From positions 1 to 35,609 of the forward strand of contig RFGU01000154.1 of assembly GCA_003696955.1 (NCBI GenBank): a DNA stretch of 35,609 nt, given 5' to 3'. Origin of the DNA: Deltaproteobacteria bacterium. Its GTDB lineage: Bacteria; Myxococcota_A; Polyangia; Nannocystales; Nannocystaceae. The position numbers and the translations under genes are program-made. Shown here piece after piece: positions 10,114 to 18,524 of the stretch. A model generated the notes under the pieces. The model did not search any database and was not told the DNA's origin. It saw only the letters and a list, made by a program, of their open reading frames with translations. Each line of letters opens with the position of its first letter. The stretch's first letter is position 1.

Positions 10114-10230
10114 GGCACGAAAGGCTTGTCCTCGGAAGCGTCGCGCGAGTCAACCGGCTCGGGCGGTCGCCTGCGGACCTTCCGCGGACGACCGCCGGGG
10201 CTCGGGCGGCGCACCGGGAAAGCGACCGCC

Positions 10231-11226
10231 CTATCGCGCCTTCGCCGGCCCGAGGTGGAAGCGCCGCCCTTCGATGTCGAGCCCTACGATCCTTCCGTCG
10301 AGCTGATCGAAGCCGAGGATGACCGCCGGCCTGCGCGCCAGACCGAGGGGCCGAAAGACCGGAAGCTGCGCGACGAGCAGTCGCGGCCGCTCCACCACGA
10401 CGCCTCCCACCGACAGCCGCTCGAACGTATGGACGGCAGCCTCGATCTCCCCCTGGCTGGCTCCGTGGATCGACTCCCGCTGCCCGAGCGCGCGAGGATC
10501 GATCCCCGCCGCCTCGGCCGCCGGATGGTTGACGACGGTCCGCCCCGCCCCGAGATCCACCACGGCGAGCACGTCGACCGCCCCCGGATCGATCCGAGCC
10601 TCGACGGCGAACAGGCCCGTTCGCCCCAGGGGCACGAGGCGCGCTGGTTCGTCCCAGGCAGGCGCTGCGTCCCGCTCGTAGAGCCGCAGCCGCCCCGCCG
10701 CCAGGTCGAACTCCACGACGTAGGCGGCGAACACGTTCTGCCCGAGTACGCCGGCGGGCTCGGCCCCGAGGGGTTCGTTCAGGTGGTCGAGGTGCATCAC
10801 GGCGGCCGTGACGTCCTCGAGCGGCCGTCCGCCGAGGGAAAGACGGGGGAGTTCCACCAGGCGCACGGCCCCGGCGTTGCCCCCGGCCGCCTTGGCCCGG
10901 GCCCGTGTCCCTTCGGATCCGCCGATCCCGAGAAGTTCGCGCGTCTTCGGAGTGACGACCGTGACGCTCGCACCGGTGTCGAGCAGAAAGCGCAGCTCCT
11001 GTCCCTTCCCCGTCCGCACGGCCACCGCGAGATGGCCCGATGGCAGACGCTCGATGGGTACGTCGACCCACGGTGCCGCCTTTGCCACCGCGGGCGGGGG
11101 CTCGGGGCGGGGCGCCGGGCGCTCCACCGGTGCGGCGGGACCTCGGGCGCACGCCGACGAAAGGCCGAGGGCGAGTGCCCCCGCCAGGCACCGGACGGCA
11201 CGTTGGCGCAAGGCTCCTCCCGCCAT
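10231..11226 (-). CDS. retropepsin-like aspartyl protease lipoprotein
   Basis: A 331-residue exported protein with a signal peptide ending at SSAC (C26, lipobox-like) and a Pro-rich tether. The body has two lobes, each like a retropepsin half. Lobe one carries the catalytic motif FLLDTGAS with D83 and the hydrophobic-hydrophobic-Gly motif VLGQNVF near 160-166. Lobe two has the related VVDLGAG at 223-228 and ILGFDQL near the end. In the second lobe Thr of the DTG motif is Leu, so the site is asymmetric. It probably cleaves peptides in the periplasm or at the surface. ATG at 11226 is chosen because a GAAGGA ribosome-binding site precedes it; ATG at 11244 would add MSGEGP. It follows the small lipoprotein gene on the same strand, apparently as one operon. 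Confidence 0.8.
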   Translation of the reverse strand: MAGGALRQRAVRCLAGALALGLSSACARGPAAPVERPAPRPEPPPAVAKAAPWVDVPIERLPSGHLAVAVRTGKGQELRFLLDTGASVTVVTPKTRELLGIGGSEGTRARAKAAGGNAGAVRLVELPRLSLGGRPLEDVTAAVMHLDHLNEPLGAEPAGVLGQNVFAAYVVEFDLAAGRLRLYERDAAPAWDEPARLVPLGRTGLFAVEARIDPGAVDVLAVVDLGAGRTVVNHPAAEAAGIDPRALGQRESIHGASQGEIEAAVHTFERLSVGGVVVERPRLLVAQLPVFRPLGLARRPAVILGFDQLDGRIVGLDIEGRRFHLGPAKAR

Positions 11227-11257
11227 CGGTCCTTCGCCGCTCATCCGGCCCGTGTCG

Positions 11258-11740
11258 TCAGTTCACGACGGTCGAGAGCTCGGCAGCCTTGCGACACAAG
11301 GCACAGGCATCGCCGCCGCACAACCCGAAGTGCGCGTGAACCTCGAGGGTGTGGGTACCGGGTGCCGCGGCCGAGAACGGGATCTCGAGGGCCACTTCGT
11401 CCGGCGCGAGCACGGTGGCATCGTCCACCCCGTAGCGCTCCTTCTCGAGAGCGAGGGACGACGACCGCACCCGCACCGAAAGGGGCGCGTCCTGGTTGAC
11501 CTCGAACCGGCCGTGGGGACGTAAGGTCACGGTCGCCTTGGCCTGCTCCCCCACTGCGGCCGACGTCGGCCCTTCGACCTCGACCGAGCACTCGGGGGAG
11601 GGTGCCGACTCGGGATCGGCCCGTGTGCCGGAAGGCGTCGCGGACGATTCGCGTTCGGGGGTGGACGAGGCGTCACGACCGCATCCCGCGAGGGGGGCCG
11701 CAAGCCCGATGACGATGGCGAGGGTTCTCAGGCGTTGCAC
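11258..11740 (-). CDS. small lipoprotein with C-terminal Cys cluster
   Basis: A 160-residue protein. The N-terminus MQRLRTLAIVIGLAAPLAGC is a clean lipoprotein signal, with C20 lipidated. A Ser/Pro/Thr tether follows. The core from about residue 50 has beta-rich segments such as EGPTSAAVGEQAKATVTLRP and TLEVHAHFGLCGG, like an immunoglobulin-type sandwich. It ends with a cysteine cluster, GLCGGDACALC, which recalls the cysteine loops of DsbD-type N-terminal domains and could form a disulfide or bind metal. Function is unknown. Start is GTG at 11740; an in-frame stop lies just upstream. A minus-strand TAGCCT box at 11768-11773 would give a short leader of about twenty bases. It shares an operon with the aspartyl protease gene, which begins within 35 bases of its stop. 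Confidence 0.72.
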   Translation of the reverse strand: MQRLRTLAIVIGLAAPLAGCGRDASSTPERESSATPSGTRADPESAPSPECSVEVEGPTSAAVGEQAKATVTLRPHGRFEVNQDAPLSVRVRSSSLALEKERYGVDDATVLAPDEVALEIPFSAAAPGTHTLEVHAHFGLCGGDACALCRKAAELSTVVN

Positions 11741-12007
11741 GACGGACGAAGCGTGGGGCTGTCGAGCAGGCTAGGCGCCGCGTCGGGCCCGGTCAAATAC
11801 GCCGTCCTCGCCCGCGGGGACCGGCGCAGTTCGCGGACACGTAGGCAGGCCGCTGCACACCCGGTGAACCGTCGCTCCCCTTGGATGGCGCAGCCTCCAG
11901 CGATGCGCCGTCGGGAGCGCAGGCACGGCCCGCAGATGCCGCAACGGGGTCGACTCGGATGGGGTGCAGGGCCAGGGAGACGGAGGTGACGGCCGTTTCG
12001 GGCGTGC

Positions 12008-12037
12008 TTGACGGGCGAAAGCCTCGCTGGATAAAAC
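12008..12037 (+). promoter_or_regulatory. sigma-70-like promoter of the 2-oxoacid dehydrogenase operon
   Basis: TTGACG at 12008-12013 is followed after 17 bases by ATAAAA (12031-12036). It is one of few places in the window with a good -35 and -10 pair. The transcript would start near 12044 and carry a leader of about 100 bases before the ATG at 12147. The 11741-12007 part of this gap shows no other feature I can support. Confidence 0.5.
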
Positions 12038-12146
12038 GCCTGCGCGACGCGCGACGTCCGAGACCTACGGACTGCGCCTCGGCGCGCGACGCCTCCCCCG
12101 CACCTTGCCGGCCGCCGTACGTGCGGCAGGCCCGGAACCTCGCCCC

Positions 12147-13079
12147 ATGGACACGACTTTCTGGGAACCCGAAGGGGCCGAGCGGCTCCTCCGACCCGAC
12201 GGCAGCCCTGCCGATGGGGACACCGACCTCGGCGATCTGCCCCTCGACCGCCTGTATCGAGCCCTCGTCGCCGCGCGCACCCTCGACCTCAAGATCGCCC
12301 GCCTCGGGTTGCCGGCCCGCGCGCCGTGGGCGGGCGAGGAGGCCGTGGCCGCGGCCGTCGCCCTGGCCACCCGCCCCGACGACTGGGTCTTCCCCGGGCC
12401 ACGGGACGGGGCCATCGCGTTCCTTCGTGGTCTCGACGCCGAGGCCGTCGCCCACCAGCTTCGCTCGGCGGATCCGGCCGCGGGTCTTCCCGCCCGGGAC
12501 GCCTTTGCCGACCCCGAAGGCCACACAGGGCCGCTGCCCCGCGGCCTCGGCCATCACCTCGCCCTCGCCACGGGCACCGCGCGGGCGCAAGCCCTCGAGG
12601 ACACGGAGCACGTGACGGTGGCGACCTTCGGCGAGGGCACGACGACGACCGGTGCGTTCCACGAGGCCCTGTCGCTTGCCGCCGCGGCCGAACTGCCCCT
12701 GGTGTTCGTCTGCAAGAGCCTCGTCTGGCCCGAGGGCGCGCCGGCCGAGGCGGGTACCGTGGGCGATCCCGTCTACGAGCGGGTGCGCGCCCTGGGCGTG
12801 CGCACGGTTCGAACGGACGGTGCCTGTGCGGCGGCGACGTTGCGTCACCTTGCCGATGCGGTGCGCCGCGCCCGGGACGGCAAGGGACCGGCCCTCGTGG
12901 AGGTGGTGGTCACGCCGGCGATCTTCGACCCGCCCGCCGAGCGCGATCCCATCGAACGCCTGCGTCGCCACCTCGACCGGATCGGCAAGTGGAACCGGAC
13001 CTTCCAGGACGTGGCCGAGGCCGAGGTGGCCACCCGGCTCGAACGCGCCTTCCGAGCCTACGAGGAGGCCACGCCATGA
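12147..13079 (+). CDS. divergent 2-oxoacid dehydrogenase E1 alpha subunit
   Basis: A 310-residue homologue of the alpha subunit of pyruvate / branched-chain 2-oxoacid dehydrogenase E1. The fold markers are present: LYRALVAARTLDLKI, DDWVFPGPRDGA, FGEGTTTTGAFHEALSLAA and the tail KWNRTF. Key residues for thiamine diphosphate are changed. The Mg-binding GDG is GEG at 162-164, and the downstream ENN motif that supplies the Asn ligand is CKSL at 189-192. The conserved His-containing loop with DD and YR, normally after the ELRVYR-like strand, is deleted, with TPAIFDPP in its place. It is also shorter than usual. The subunit may be inactive, scaffold-like, or use an altered site. Its stop overlaps the E1 beta ATG by four bases. 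No strong ribosome-binding site precedes the ATG. Confidence 0.83.
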   Translation: MDTTFWEPEGAERLLRPDGSPADGDTDLGDLPLDRLYRALVAARTLDLKIARLGLPARAPWAGEEAVAAAVALATRPDDWVFPGPRDGAIAFLRGLDAEAVAHQLRSADPAAGLPARDAFADPEGHTGPLPRGLGHHLALATGTARAQALEDTEHVTVATFGEGTTTTGAFHEALSLAAAAELPLVFVCKSLVWPEGAPAEAGTVGDPVYERVRALGVRTVRTDGACAAATLRHLADAVRRARDGKGPALVEVVVTPAIFDPPAERDPIERLRRHLDRIGKWNRTFQDVAEAEVATRLERAFRAYEEATP

Positions 13080-14035
13080 ACGGACAGGACGCCCTGGCCG
13101 AACGTCTCGCAGGTGCGCTGCGTTCGCGCCCCGATCTTCTGGTGCTCGGGGAGGACGTGCTGGACGGCGGCGTGTTCGGACTTTCGCGGGTGGCGGCCGC
13201 CGACGAGGACCTGCGCCCCCGCCTGTGCCCCACGCCCCTCGTGCCCGGCACCATGGCGGGACATGCGGCGGGGCTCGGCTTGGCGGGACGGTCTGCGTTG
13301 ATCGTCGCACCGTCGGCGTCCGCCGTGCTCGACGGGATGGCGGATCTGCTGGCCGCAGCCGATCCGGCCGCGTGGGCCGCCATGGACGCACCGGCGCCGT
13401 TCAAGCTGCTCGTCCCCGTCGGCCCGGGGCTCGGCACGGCCGAGGATGCCGACCGACCCGTCGAGGCGCTGCTCGCCGCGGTGCCGGGGCTGGCCCTGCT
13501 GGCCGCCGGTCGCCCCGAGACCCTCCTTCCGGCCTTCGACGCCCTGCTCGACGCTCCGGGCCCCACGGCCCTGCTCGTTCCGCGGCGGGTGTTGCTCGCC
13601 CCCCAGCCGGGCAGCGTGGCCGCCCTCGATCCGTCCGGGCTCGACCGGCTCACGGAGGGTCGGCGCGGCACGATCTTCGCCTTCGCCGACGCGGTCGCGC
13701 CGGCCCTCGAGGCCGGCGCCGGGCTCGACGTCACCGTCGCCGAGCTGTGGCGGCTCGACCCGCTCCCCGCTGACGCCATCGGCGAGGCGGCGAGGACCGG
13801 TCACGTGGTGATCGCCCATCCCGGCCCCGACAGTCTCGTGGCGCACCGGATCGCAGCCGTCTGCGCTGGCGAGGCCGTCTGGCACCTCGACGGCCCCGTC
13901 CGGATCGTCGGCGGCGCCAGGCCGCCCCTCGGTCCGGCCGCCGAGCACCTGTCCGTGCCGGACGCCGAGGCCATCTACGCGGCGCTCGTCTCCGCCGGCG
14001 CCGTGCCCCCGCAGCAGGAGAAGGACCGACCATGA
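13076..14035 (+). CDS. divergent 2-oxoacid dehydrogenase E1 beta subunit
   Basis: A 319-residue homologue of E1 beta, recognisable from DLLVLGEDVLDGGVFGLSR at the start, the TPL segment, PGLALLAAG and PTALLVPRR. In normal E1 beta the motif TPLxE supplies the Glu that activates the aminopyrimidine of thiamine diphosphate. Here it reads TPLVPG, with P57 at that place. The glycine-rich substrate loop and the conserved His of the HSQ segment are also absent (DADRPVEAL instead). Together with the altered alpha subunit this makes ordinary decarboxylase activity doubtful. Length is normal. The gene overlaps its neighbours by ATGA at both ends, so alpha, beta and E2 are tightly coupled and probably made in equal amounts. 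Confidence 0.8.
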   Translation: MNGQDALAERLAGALRSRPDLLVLGEDVLDGGVFGLSRVAAADEDLRPRLCPTPLVPGTMAGHAAGLGLAGRSALIVAPSASAVLDGMADLLAAADPAAWAAMDAPAPFKLLVPVGPGLGTAEDADRPVEALLAAVPGLALLAAGRPETLLPAFDALLDAPGPTALLVPRRVLLAPQPGSVAALDPSGLDRLTEGRRGTIFAFADAVAPALEAGAGLDVTVAELWRLDPLPADAIGEAARTGHVVIAHPGPDSLVAHRIAAVCAGEAVWHLDGPVRIVGGARPPLGPAAEHLSVPDAEAIYAALVSAGAVPPQQEKDRP

Positions 14036-15321
14036 TGGAGTTTGCCCTCCCCGCCATCGGCGAAGGCGTCGTCGAAGGCGAGATCGTCCGTTGGATGAAG
14101 CAACCCGGCGAACGGGTCGCCAAGAACGAGCCCCTCGTGGAGGTCATGACGGACAAGGCCACCGTCGAGATCCCCGCGCCCGAGGACGCCGTCGTCGTCG
14201 AGCACCGGGCGGCCGAAGGCGACATCTGTGCCATCGGTCAGGTCATCGCGATCCTCGAACCGGGCGCCGCCGCAGCGGCGGCGTCACCGGCGGCGGCCTC
14301 GGCGGCGGCCCCCGAACCCGCGACGCCGGCCGCATCCGAGACGTCCGCCTCCTCCACCGAGATCCTCGCGACACCGGCCGCCCGCGCCCGCGCCCGCGAG
14401 GCGGGGATCGACCTGGCGTCGATCCCGGGGGACGACCGGGGGCGGATCACCCGGGACCACGTGGAGGCCGCCCTCGCGGGAGGGACGGCCGCGGCGCAGC
14501 AAAGGGTGACGCCGGCACCGGCCGCGCCCGCGCCCGCACCGGCCGCGCCCGCCCCGACACCGGCACCCACGGCGCCCGCGCCCGCACCGGCCCCCCGTGC
14601 CGCAGCCACGGACGAGGCCGACGAGTACATCCCGTTCCGGGGACTGCGCCGCAAGATCGCCGAAGGGATGGTCCGCTCGTACACGAGCGCGGTCCACTAC
14701 ACCTACGTCGAGCAGGTGAACGTCTCCCGCCTGGTGGCGCTGCGGGAGGAGGCCAAGAAGGCCGCCGCCGAATCGGGGGTGAAGCTGACGTACCTGCCCT
14801 TCATCACCAAGGCGGTCATCCACGCCCTGCGCAAGTACCCCATCGTCAACGCCTACCTCGACGAGGCCAACCAGCGCATCGTCCTGCGCAAGCGCTACCA
14901 CATCGGGATCGCCACGGCGACGAAGAACGGCCTGGTCGTCCCGGTCGTCCACGACGCGGACCGCCTGAGCCTCTTGGACCTGGCCCGCGAGATCGCCCGG
15001 GTCTCCGACGCCGCCCGCGCCGGCACCGCCAAGCTCGAAGAGCTTACGGGTTCGACCTTCACGATCACCAGCCTCGGCCAGATCGGCGGCGTCCTCGCCA
15101 CACCGATCCTGAACTACCCCGAGGTCGGGATCCTCGGCGTCCACGCCATCCGCAAGGTGCCCATGGTGGACGAAAACGATCGGATCGTGGTGGGGCACCT
15201 GATGAACCTGTCCGTCTCCCTCGATCACCGCATCGTGGACGGCTACGAGGGGGCGAGCTTCCTGCAGGAGGTCCGTCGTTACCTCGAGGATCCCAACCTT
15301 CTCCTTTTGTCGAGCATCTGA
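14032..15321 (+). CDS. dihydrolipoamide acyltransferase E2
   Basis: A 429-residue E2 core protein of the pyruvate / branched-chain dehydrogenase type. One lipoyl domain spans residues 1-77, with the lipoylated K42 in MTDKATVE. An Ala/Pro linker leads to the peripheral-subunit binding domain (about 112-147, ATPAARARAREAGIDL, GRITRDHVEAAL), then a long Ala-Pro repeat linker (about 160-192). The acyltransferase domain follows, with catalytic H399 and D403 in SLDHRIVDG. Everything needed for activity is present. A GGAGAAGGA ribosome-binding site lies seven bases before ATG 14032; the next codon is also ATG, so the start could be one residue later. The short stop overlap with E1 beta indicates coupling. 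The acyl group handled is not clear because the E1 partner is so divergent. Confidence 0.93.
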   Translation: MMEFALPAIGEGVVEGEIVRWMKQPGERVAKNEPLVEVMTDKATVEIPAPEDAVVVEHRAAEGDICAIGQVIAILEPGAAAAAASPAAASAAAPEPATPAASETSASSTEILATPAARARAREAGIDLASIPGDDRGRITRDHVEAALAGGTAAAQQRVTPAPAAPAPAPAAPAPTPAPTAPAPAPAPRAAATDEADEYIPFRGLRRKIAEGMVRSYTSAVHYTYVEQVNVSRLVALREEAKKAAAESGVKLTYLPFITKAVIHALRKYPIVNAYLDEANQRIVLRKRYHIGIATATKNGLVVPVVHDADRLSLLDLAREIARVSDAARAGTAKLEELTGSTFTITSLGQIGGVLATPILNYPEVGILGVHAIRKVPMVDENDRIVVGHLMNLSVSLDHRIVDGYEGASFLQEVRRYLEDPNLLLLSSI

Positions 15322-15361
15322 TCCGCCCCATCGCTGACCTCCACGCACCCAGGACGCATCC

Positions 15362-16786
15362 ATGGCCACCCTCGAGACCACCGCCCTCGTCATCGGCGCC
15401 GGCACCGGCGGCTACCCTTGTGCCATCCGCCTCGGACAACTCGGCGTTCCCACGATCCTCGTCGAGAAGGCCAAGCCCGGCGGCGTGTGCCTGAACGTCG
15501 GCTGCATTCCCTCCAAGGCCCTCATCAGCGCCTCCAAGACCCTCGTCAAGGGGCGCCATGCCGCCGACATGGGCATCACCTTCGGCGAGCCCTCGGTGGA
15601 CATGGGCAAGATGCAGGCGTGGAAGCGGGGCATCATCAAGAAGCTGACCACCGGCGTGGCGGGCCTCGTCAAGGCCAACGGTGCCACCTACCGGGAGGGC
15701 ACGGCACGTTTCGTGGGACGCGACGGCGCGAGGACGAAGGTGGAGATCACGGGCGCCGACGGCACCAAGGATCTCGTGATCGCCGAGCACGTCGTGATCG
15801 CCACGGGCTCCTTGCCCATCGAGATCCCGGGCTTCGCCCCCGACGGTAGATACGTCGTGGACAGCACGGGCGCCCTCGACCTCGACCGGATCCCCGAGTC
15901 CTTCGCCGTCATCGGCGGCGGTTACATCGGTCTCGAACTCGGCCAGACGTTCCAGCGCCTCGGCTCCAAGCTCACGGTGATCGAGGGGCTCGACCGGATC
16001 CTGACGGCCGTGGACGCCGACATGGCCAAGCTGGTGGCGCGCCAGATCGAAAAGGACGGCGGCACGATCCTCACGGGCGCCCGCGCCGAAGGGTGGCGCG
16101 AGAAGGACGGCAAGGCCGCCGTGTCGGTCCGGGTCGGCAACGAGGTCAAGGAGGTCCTCGCGGACGTGGTGCTCGTCGCCGTCGGGCGGCGCCCGATCAC
16201 CGAAGGCCTCGACCTCGCGGCCGTGGGGCTTTCCACCGACGCCAAGGGGTTCATCCCGGTCGACGCCCAAAAGCGCACCAAGGTCCCCGGGATCTACGCC
16301 GTCGGCGACGTGGTCGGTCAGCCCATGCTGGCCCACAAGGCGAGCCACGAAGGCGAGGTCGTGGCCGAGGTCATCGCCGGCAAGAAGGCGGTGGACGACG
16401 CCCGCGTGATCCCGGCGGTGGTCTTCACCGAGCCGGAGATCGCCAGCGCCGGCCTCGGCGAGGACGAGGCCAAGGCCCAGGGCCTCGACGTCCGCGTCGG
16501 CAAGTTCCCCTTCGCCGCCAGCGGCCGCGCCATGGCCATCGGCGAGACCAACGGCTTCGTCAAGGTGGTCCTCGACGCCAAGGACGACCGCGTCCTCGGG
16601 ATCCACATCGCCGGCCCCGAAGCCAGCGATCTCATCTCCGAGGCGGCCCTCGCCATCGAGATGGGGGCCTTCGCCGAGGACATCGCGCTCACCGTCCATC
16701 CGCACCCCACCCTCGGCGAAGCGGTCATGGAGGCGGCCAAGCACGCCATCGGCGAGGCGATCCACGTCCAGAACCGACGGCGCTGA
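15362..16786 (+). CDS. lpdA: dihydrolipoamide dehydrogenase E3
   Basis: A 474-residue flavoprotein disulfide reductase that reoxidises dihydrolipoyl groups with NAD+. FAD-binding VIGAGTGGYP lies at the N-terminus, and the redox-active cysteines are C43 and C48 in GGVCLNVGCIPSK. The NAD-binding fold has VIGGGYIGLE, and the second FAD motif GIYAVGDVVG comes later. The C-terminal catalytic motif HPHPTLGE has its active His at 448. Length and motifs are fully normal. It is 40 bases after E2, with an AGGA site before the ATG, and closes the operon. This copy has no lipoyl domain of its own. Confidence 0.94.
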   Translation: MATLETTALVIGAGTGGYPCAIRLGQLGVPTILVEKAKPGGVCLNVGCIPSKALISASKTLVKGRHAADMGITFGEPSVDMGKMQAWKRGIIKKLTTGVAGLVKANGATYREGTARFVGRDGARTKVEITGADGTKDLVIAEHVVIATGSLPIEIPGFAPDGRYVVDSTGALDLDRIPESFAVIGGGYIGLELGQTFQRLGSKLTVIEGLDRILTAVDADMAKLVARQIEKDGGTILTGARAEGWREKDGKAAVSVRVGNEVKEVLADVVLVAVGRRPITEGLDLAAVGLSTDAKGFIPVDAQKRTKVPGIYAVGDVVGQPMLAHKASHEGEVVAEVIAGKKAVDDARVIPAVVFTEPEIASAGLGEDEAKAQGLDVRVGKFPFAASGRAMAIGETNGFVKVVLDAKDDRVLGIHIAGPEASDLISEAALAIEMGAFAEDIALTVHPHPTLGEAVMEAAKHAIGEAIHVQNRRR

Positions 16787-16804
16787 CCCACGCTGCGGGC
16801 GCAT

Positions 16805-16822
16805 CCCAACCTGCAGGTTGGG
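16805..16822. repeat. perfect 18-base palindrome
   Basis: CCCAACCTGCAGGTTGGG reads the same on both strands. It is 18 bases after the lpdA stop and ends 21 bases before the TACGCT box of the next gene, so it covers the place where a -35 element would be. It could be an operator for a dimeric regulator, or, folded as a seven-base-pair stem with a TGCA loop, the end of the operon transcript. No T-run follows. Confidence 0.6.
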
Positions 16823-16843
16823 GTGGCGTCGGCGGGCCGGTGG

Positions 16844-16849
16844 TACGCT
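16844..16849 (+). promoter_or_regulatory. -10 box of leaderless lipoprotein gene
   Basis: TACGCT ends nine bases before the ATG at 16859. TG two bases upstream makes it an extended -10 (TGGTACGCT). Confidence 0.55.
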
Positions 16850-16858
16850 CCGGGGCGT

Positions 16859-17677
16859 ATGGACGGATCGTTCCTTCCTGCGGGGCGATGGCCGCGCCGG
16901 TTCGCCGCGTTGGCGCTCGGCCTCGCCGGTTGTACGTCGGCCCACCGCGGCGGCCCCGGCGAGTCGTGCCTGCGCCGGGCCGACTGTCGAGACGGGCTCG
17001 GTTGCTTCGACGGAGTGTGCCGCACGGCGGCGCCGAGTCCCGAAGCGCAAGAGGGCCCGGCGGACGCCCTCGGCACGCCGCGCGACGAGGCCGACCGGGG
17101 GCGGACGCCGCAGGGACGAAAGGACGCCGCGCAAGCGCCGGCCCGCGTGCCCCCGAAGGACGATGCGCCTGCCCCGGCCGCCTTCGACACGTCCGACCTG
17201 CGGGTGCGATCGATCCCCCTCGAAGGTCCCCTCGAGGACGTCACCAGCTACTGTCGCAAGAGGTACGCCCAGTTCTCCGTGTGCGGCCCTTGGAAGGGCA
17301 AGGGCAAGCATCCCCTTGCGATCCTCGGCGGCCAGGGGCGCGTCGAGATCGTCCAGGTGGGCGACGAGCAAGGCTACGTCGGATTCGCCTTTCGCCTGCC
17401 GTGGGGCACCTACGCCGCGTTCGAGGTCCACACCGACGGGGCGGGCGCCGGTGGCGAGCTGGCCGTCTTCGTCGAAGCCGTCGACGTCACCGAGTCGCCG
17501 CCCGACGTCGAGATCGTCTTTCGCGGCACCAAGCACGAGACGGTGTGGACCAAGGAGGACGCGCCGCGGGCCGAGCAGCCCTCGCGCACGAGCACCTTCG
17601 AAGACCGGGCAACCTGCCGGATCGCGACCCACAAGGCGCCCGTGTGCAACAAGCTCGGCACGTGGGCCGACGACTGA
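16859..17677 (+). CDS. lipoprotein with short Cys module, unknown function
   Basis: A 272-residue protein whose signal peptide ends at lipobox GLAGC (C25). Just after it comes a compact cysteine module, GESCLRRADCRDGLGC followed by FDGVC, of the type seen in many myxobacterial secreted proteins. A charged Pro/Ala/Asp tether follows to about residue 105. The C-terminal domain has beta-type segments with four scattered cysteines, for example SYCRKRYAQFSVCGPW and GYVGFAFRLPWGTYAAFEV. I do not recognise a family. The start is supported by the TACGCT box nine bases upstream. It converges with the next lipoprotein gene and stands alone. Confidence 0.75.
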   Translation: MDGSFLPAGRWPRRFAALALGLAGCTSAHRGGPGESCLRRADCRDGLGCFDGVCRTAAPSPEAQEGPADALGTPRDEADRGRTPQGRKDAAQAPARVPPKDDAPAPAAFDTSDLRVRSIPLEGPLEDVTSYCRKRYAQFSVCGPWKGKGKHPLAILGGQGRVEIVQVGDEQGYVGFAFRLPWGTYAAFEVHTDGAGAGGELAVFVEAVDVTESPPDVEIVFRGTKHETVWTKEDAPRAEQPSRTSTFEDRATCRIATHKAPVCNKLGTWADD

Positions 17678-17708
17678 GCCCGCGGCCGCCGACCCGCGCA
17701 GGGCCCGG

Positions 17709-18524
17709 CTACCCGCAATTCGGGCAGTCGCACTGGAGCGTGCCCGGCTGGCCCTCCGAGCACGTGTCGAAGGGCGCCTCGCAGAGCTTGCCGGCACAGG
17801 CGCAGTCCGCCGGCCCGTCGCCGCACTCCCAGGGGATCGGCTCGCAGTCGTGGCGCGGGCCGAATTCCGTCTGTTCGATCACGCAGACCTCGCTGGCCGG
17901 GTTGCAGTAGCTGCAGTCGGGCACCCAGTCGCAGGCCGAGATCGGCACGCACTTGAAGCTCCAACACTGACCTTGGACCTCGGGCAGGGCGTCGGAGGGG
18001 CAACTCGGCGTGGGGGCGCCGCAGACGACCCCCGACGGATCGCAGGTCGTCTCGGGAAAGCGGCAGATGCCGTCGATGCAGGCGGCCTCGCCCTTGTAGT
18101 CGATGGCGGCGCAGGCCGTCTGGGTGCACTCGCTCTCGCAGTCGGCCGGGGTCTCGTCCGCCGGCACGACCTCGCAGGTGCAGCAATCCTCGTGGATCTT
18201 GCAGTCCTGGTTGCCCATGCACTCGGGGGAGGCGCCCCCGCCCGTGGTGCCCGAGGTCCCCGGTCCCGTGCCCGTCCCCGTGTCGCTCGACGTGGTGGTC
18301 GTGCTCGTCCCCGCCGTGGTCGAGGTGCCCGAGGCCGTGCCGGTCCCGGCCGTCTGGCTGCCGGTCCCGCGCGAGGTCCCCGACGAACCCGCGGAACCCG
18401 ACGCCGTCGCACTCGAGGTCCCGGTCCCCGAGGAGGCACCGTCGTCGCCCCCGCAGGCGGAGATCGCCACCGCACAGGCCAACGCGCAACGGCGCAGGGG
18501 AACCATGTGGAGGAGGTATCGCAT
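17709..18524 (-). CDS. Cys-rich lipoprotein with Gly/Ser/Thr tether
   Basis: A 271-residue protein. The signal is MRYLLHMVPLRRCALACAV followed by AISAC, with C24 as the lipidated residue. A Gly-Ser-Thr tether follows for about sixty residues. The mature C-terminal part carries roughly twenty-five cysteines in motifs such as ECMGNQDCKIHEDCCTCEV, GICRFPET and QCDCPNCG, which probably form small disulfide knots outside the cell. Function is unknown. The start is uncertain: ATG at 18506 would give a shorter, very typical signal peptide, and ATG at 18542 is preceded by a CATCCT hexamer. It lies downstream of another tethered lipoprotein gene on the same strand, with a hairpin between them. Confidence 0.76.
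   Translation of the reverse strand: MRYLLHMVPLRRCALACAVAISACGGDDGASSGTGTSSATASGSAGSSGTSRGTGSQTAGTGTASGTSTTAGTSTTTTSSDTGTGTGPGTSGTTGGGASPECMGNQDCKIHEDCCTCEVVPADETPADCESECTQTACAAIDYKGEAACIDGICRFPETTCDPSGVVCGAPTPSCPSDALPEVQGQCWSFKCVPISACDWVPDCSYCNPASEVCVIEQTEFGPRHDCEPIPWECGDGPADCACAGKLCEAPFDTCSEGQPGTLQCDCPNCG

Noticed and set aside
10096..11499. A 467-codon plus-strand frame opposite the aspartyl-protease and small lipoprotein genes
   Set aside because: The minus-strand genes have signal peptides and the DTG motif; the plus frame is a shadow apart from its permease-like relic at the start.
12326..14035. A very long open frame running through E1 alpha before the real E1 beta start
   Set aside because: The part before 13076 is the out-of-frame shadow of E1 alpha, rich in Arg, Gly and Pro as expected from GC-rich third positions. 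The E1 beta protein begins at the ATGA overlap.
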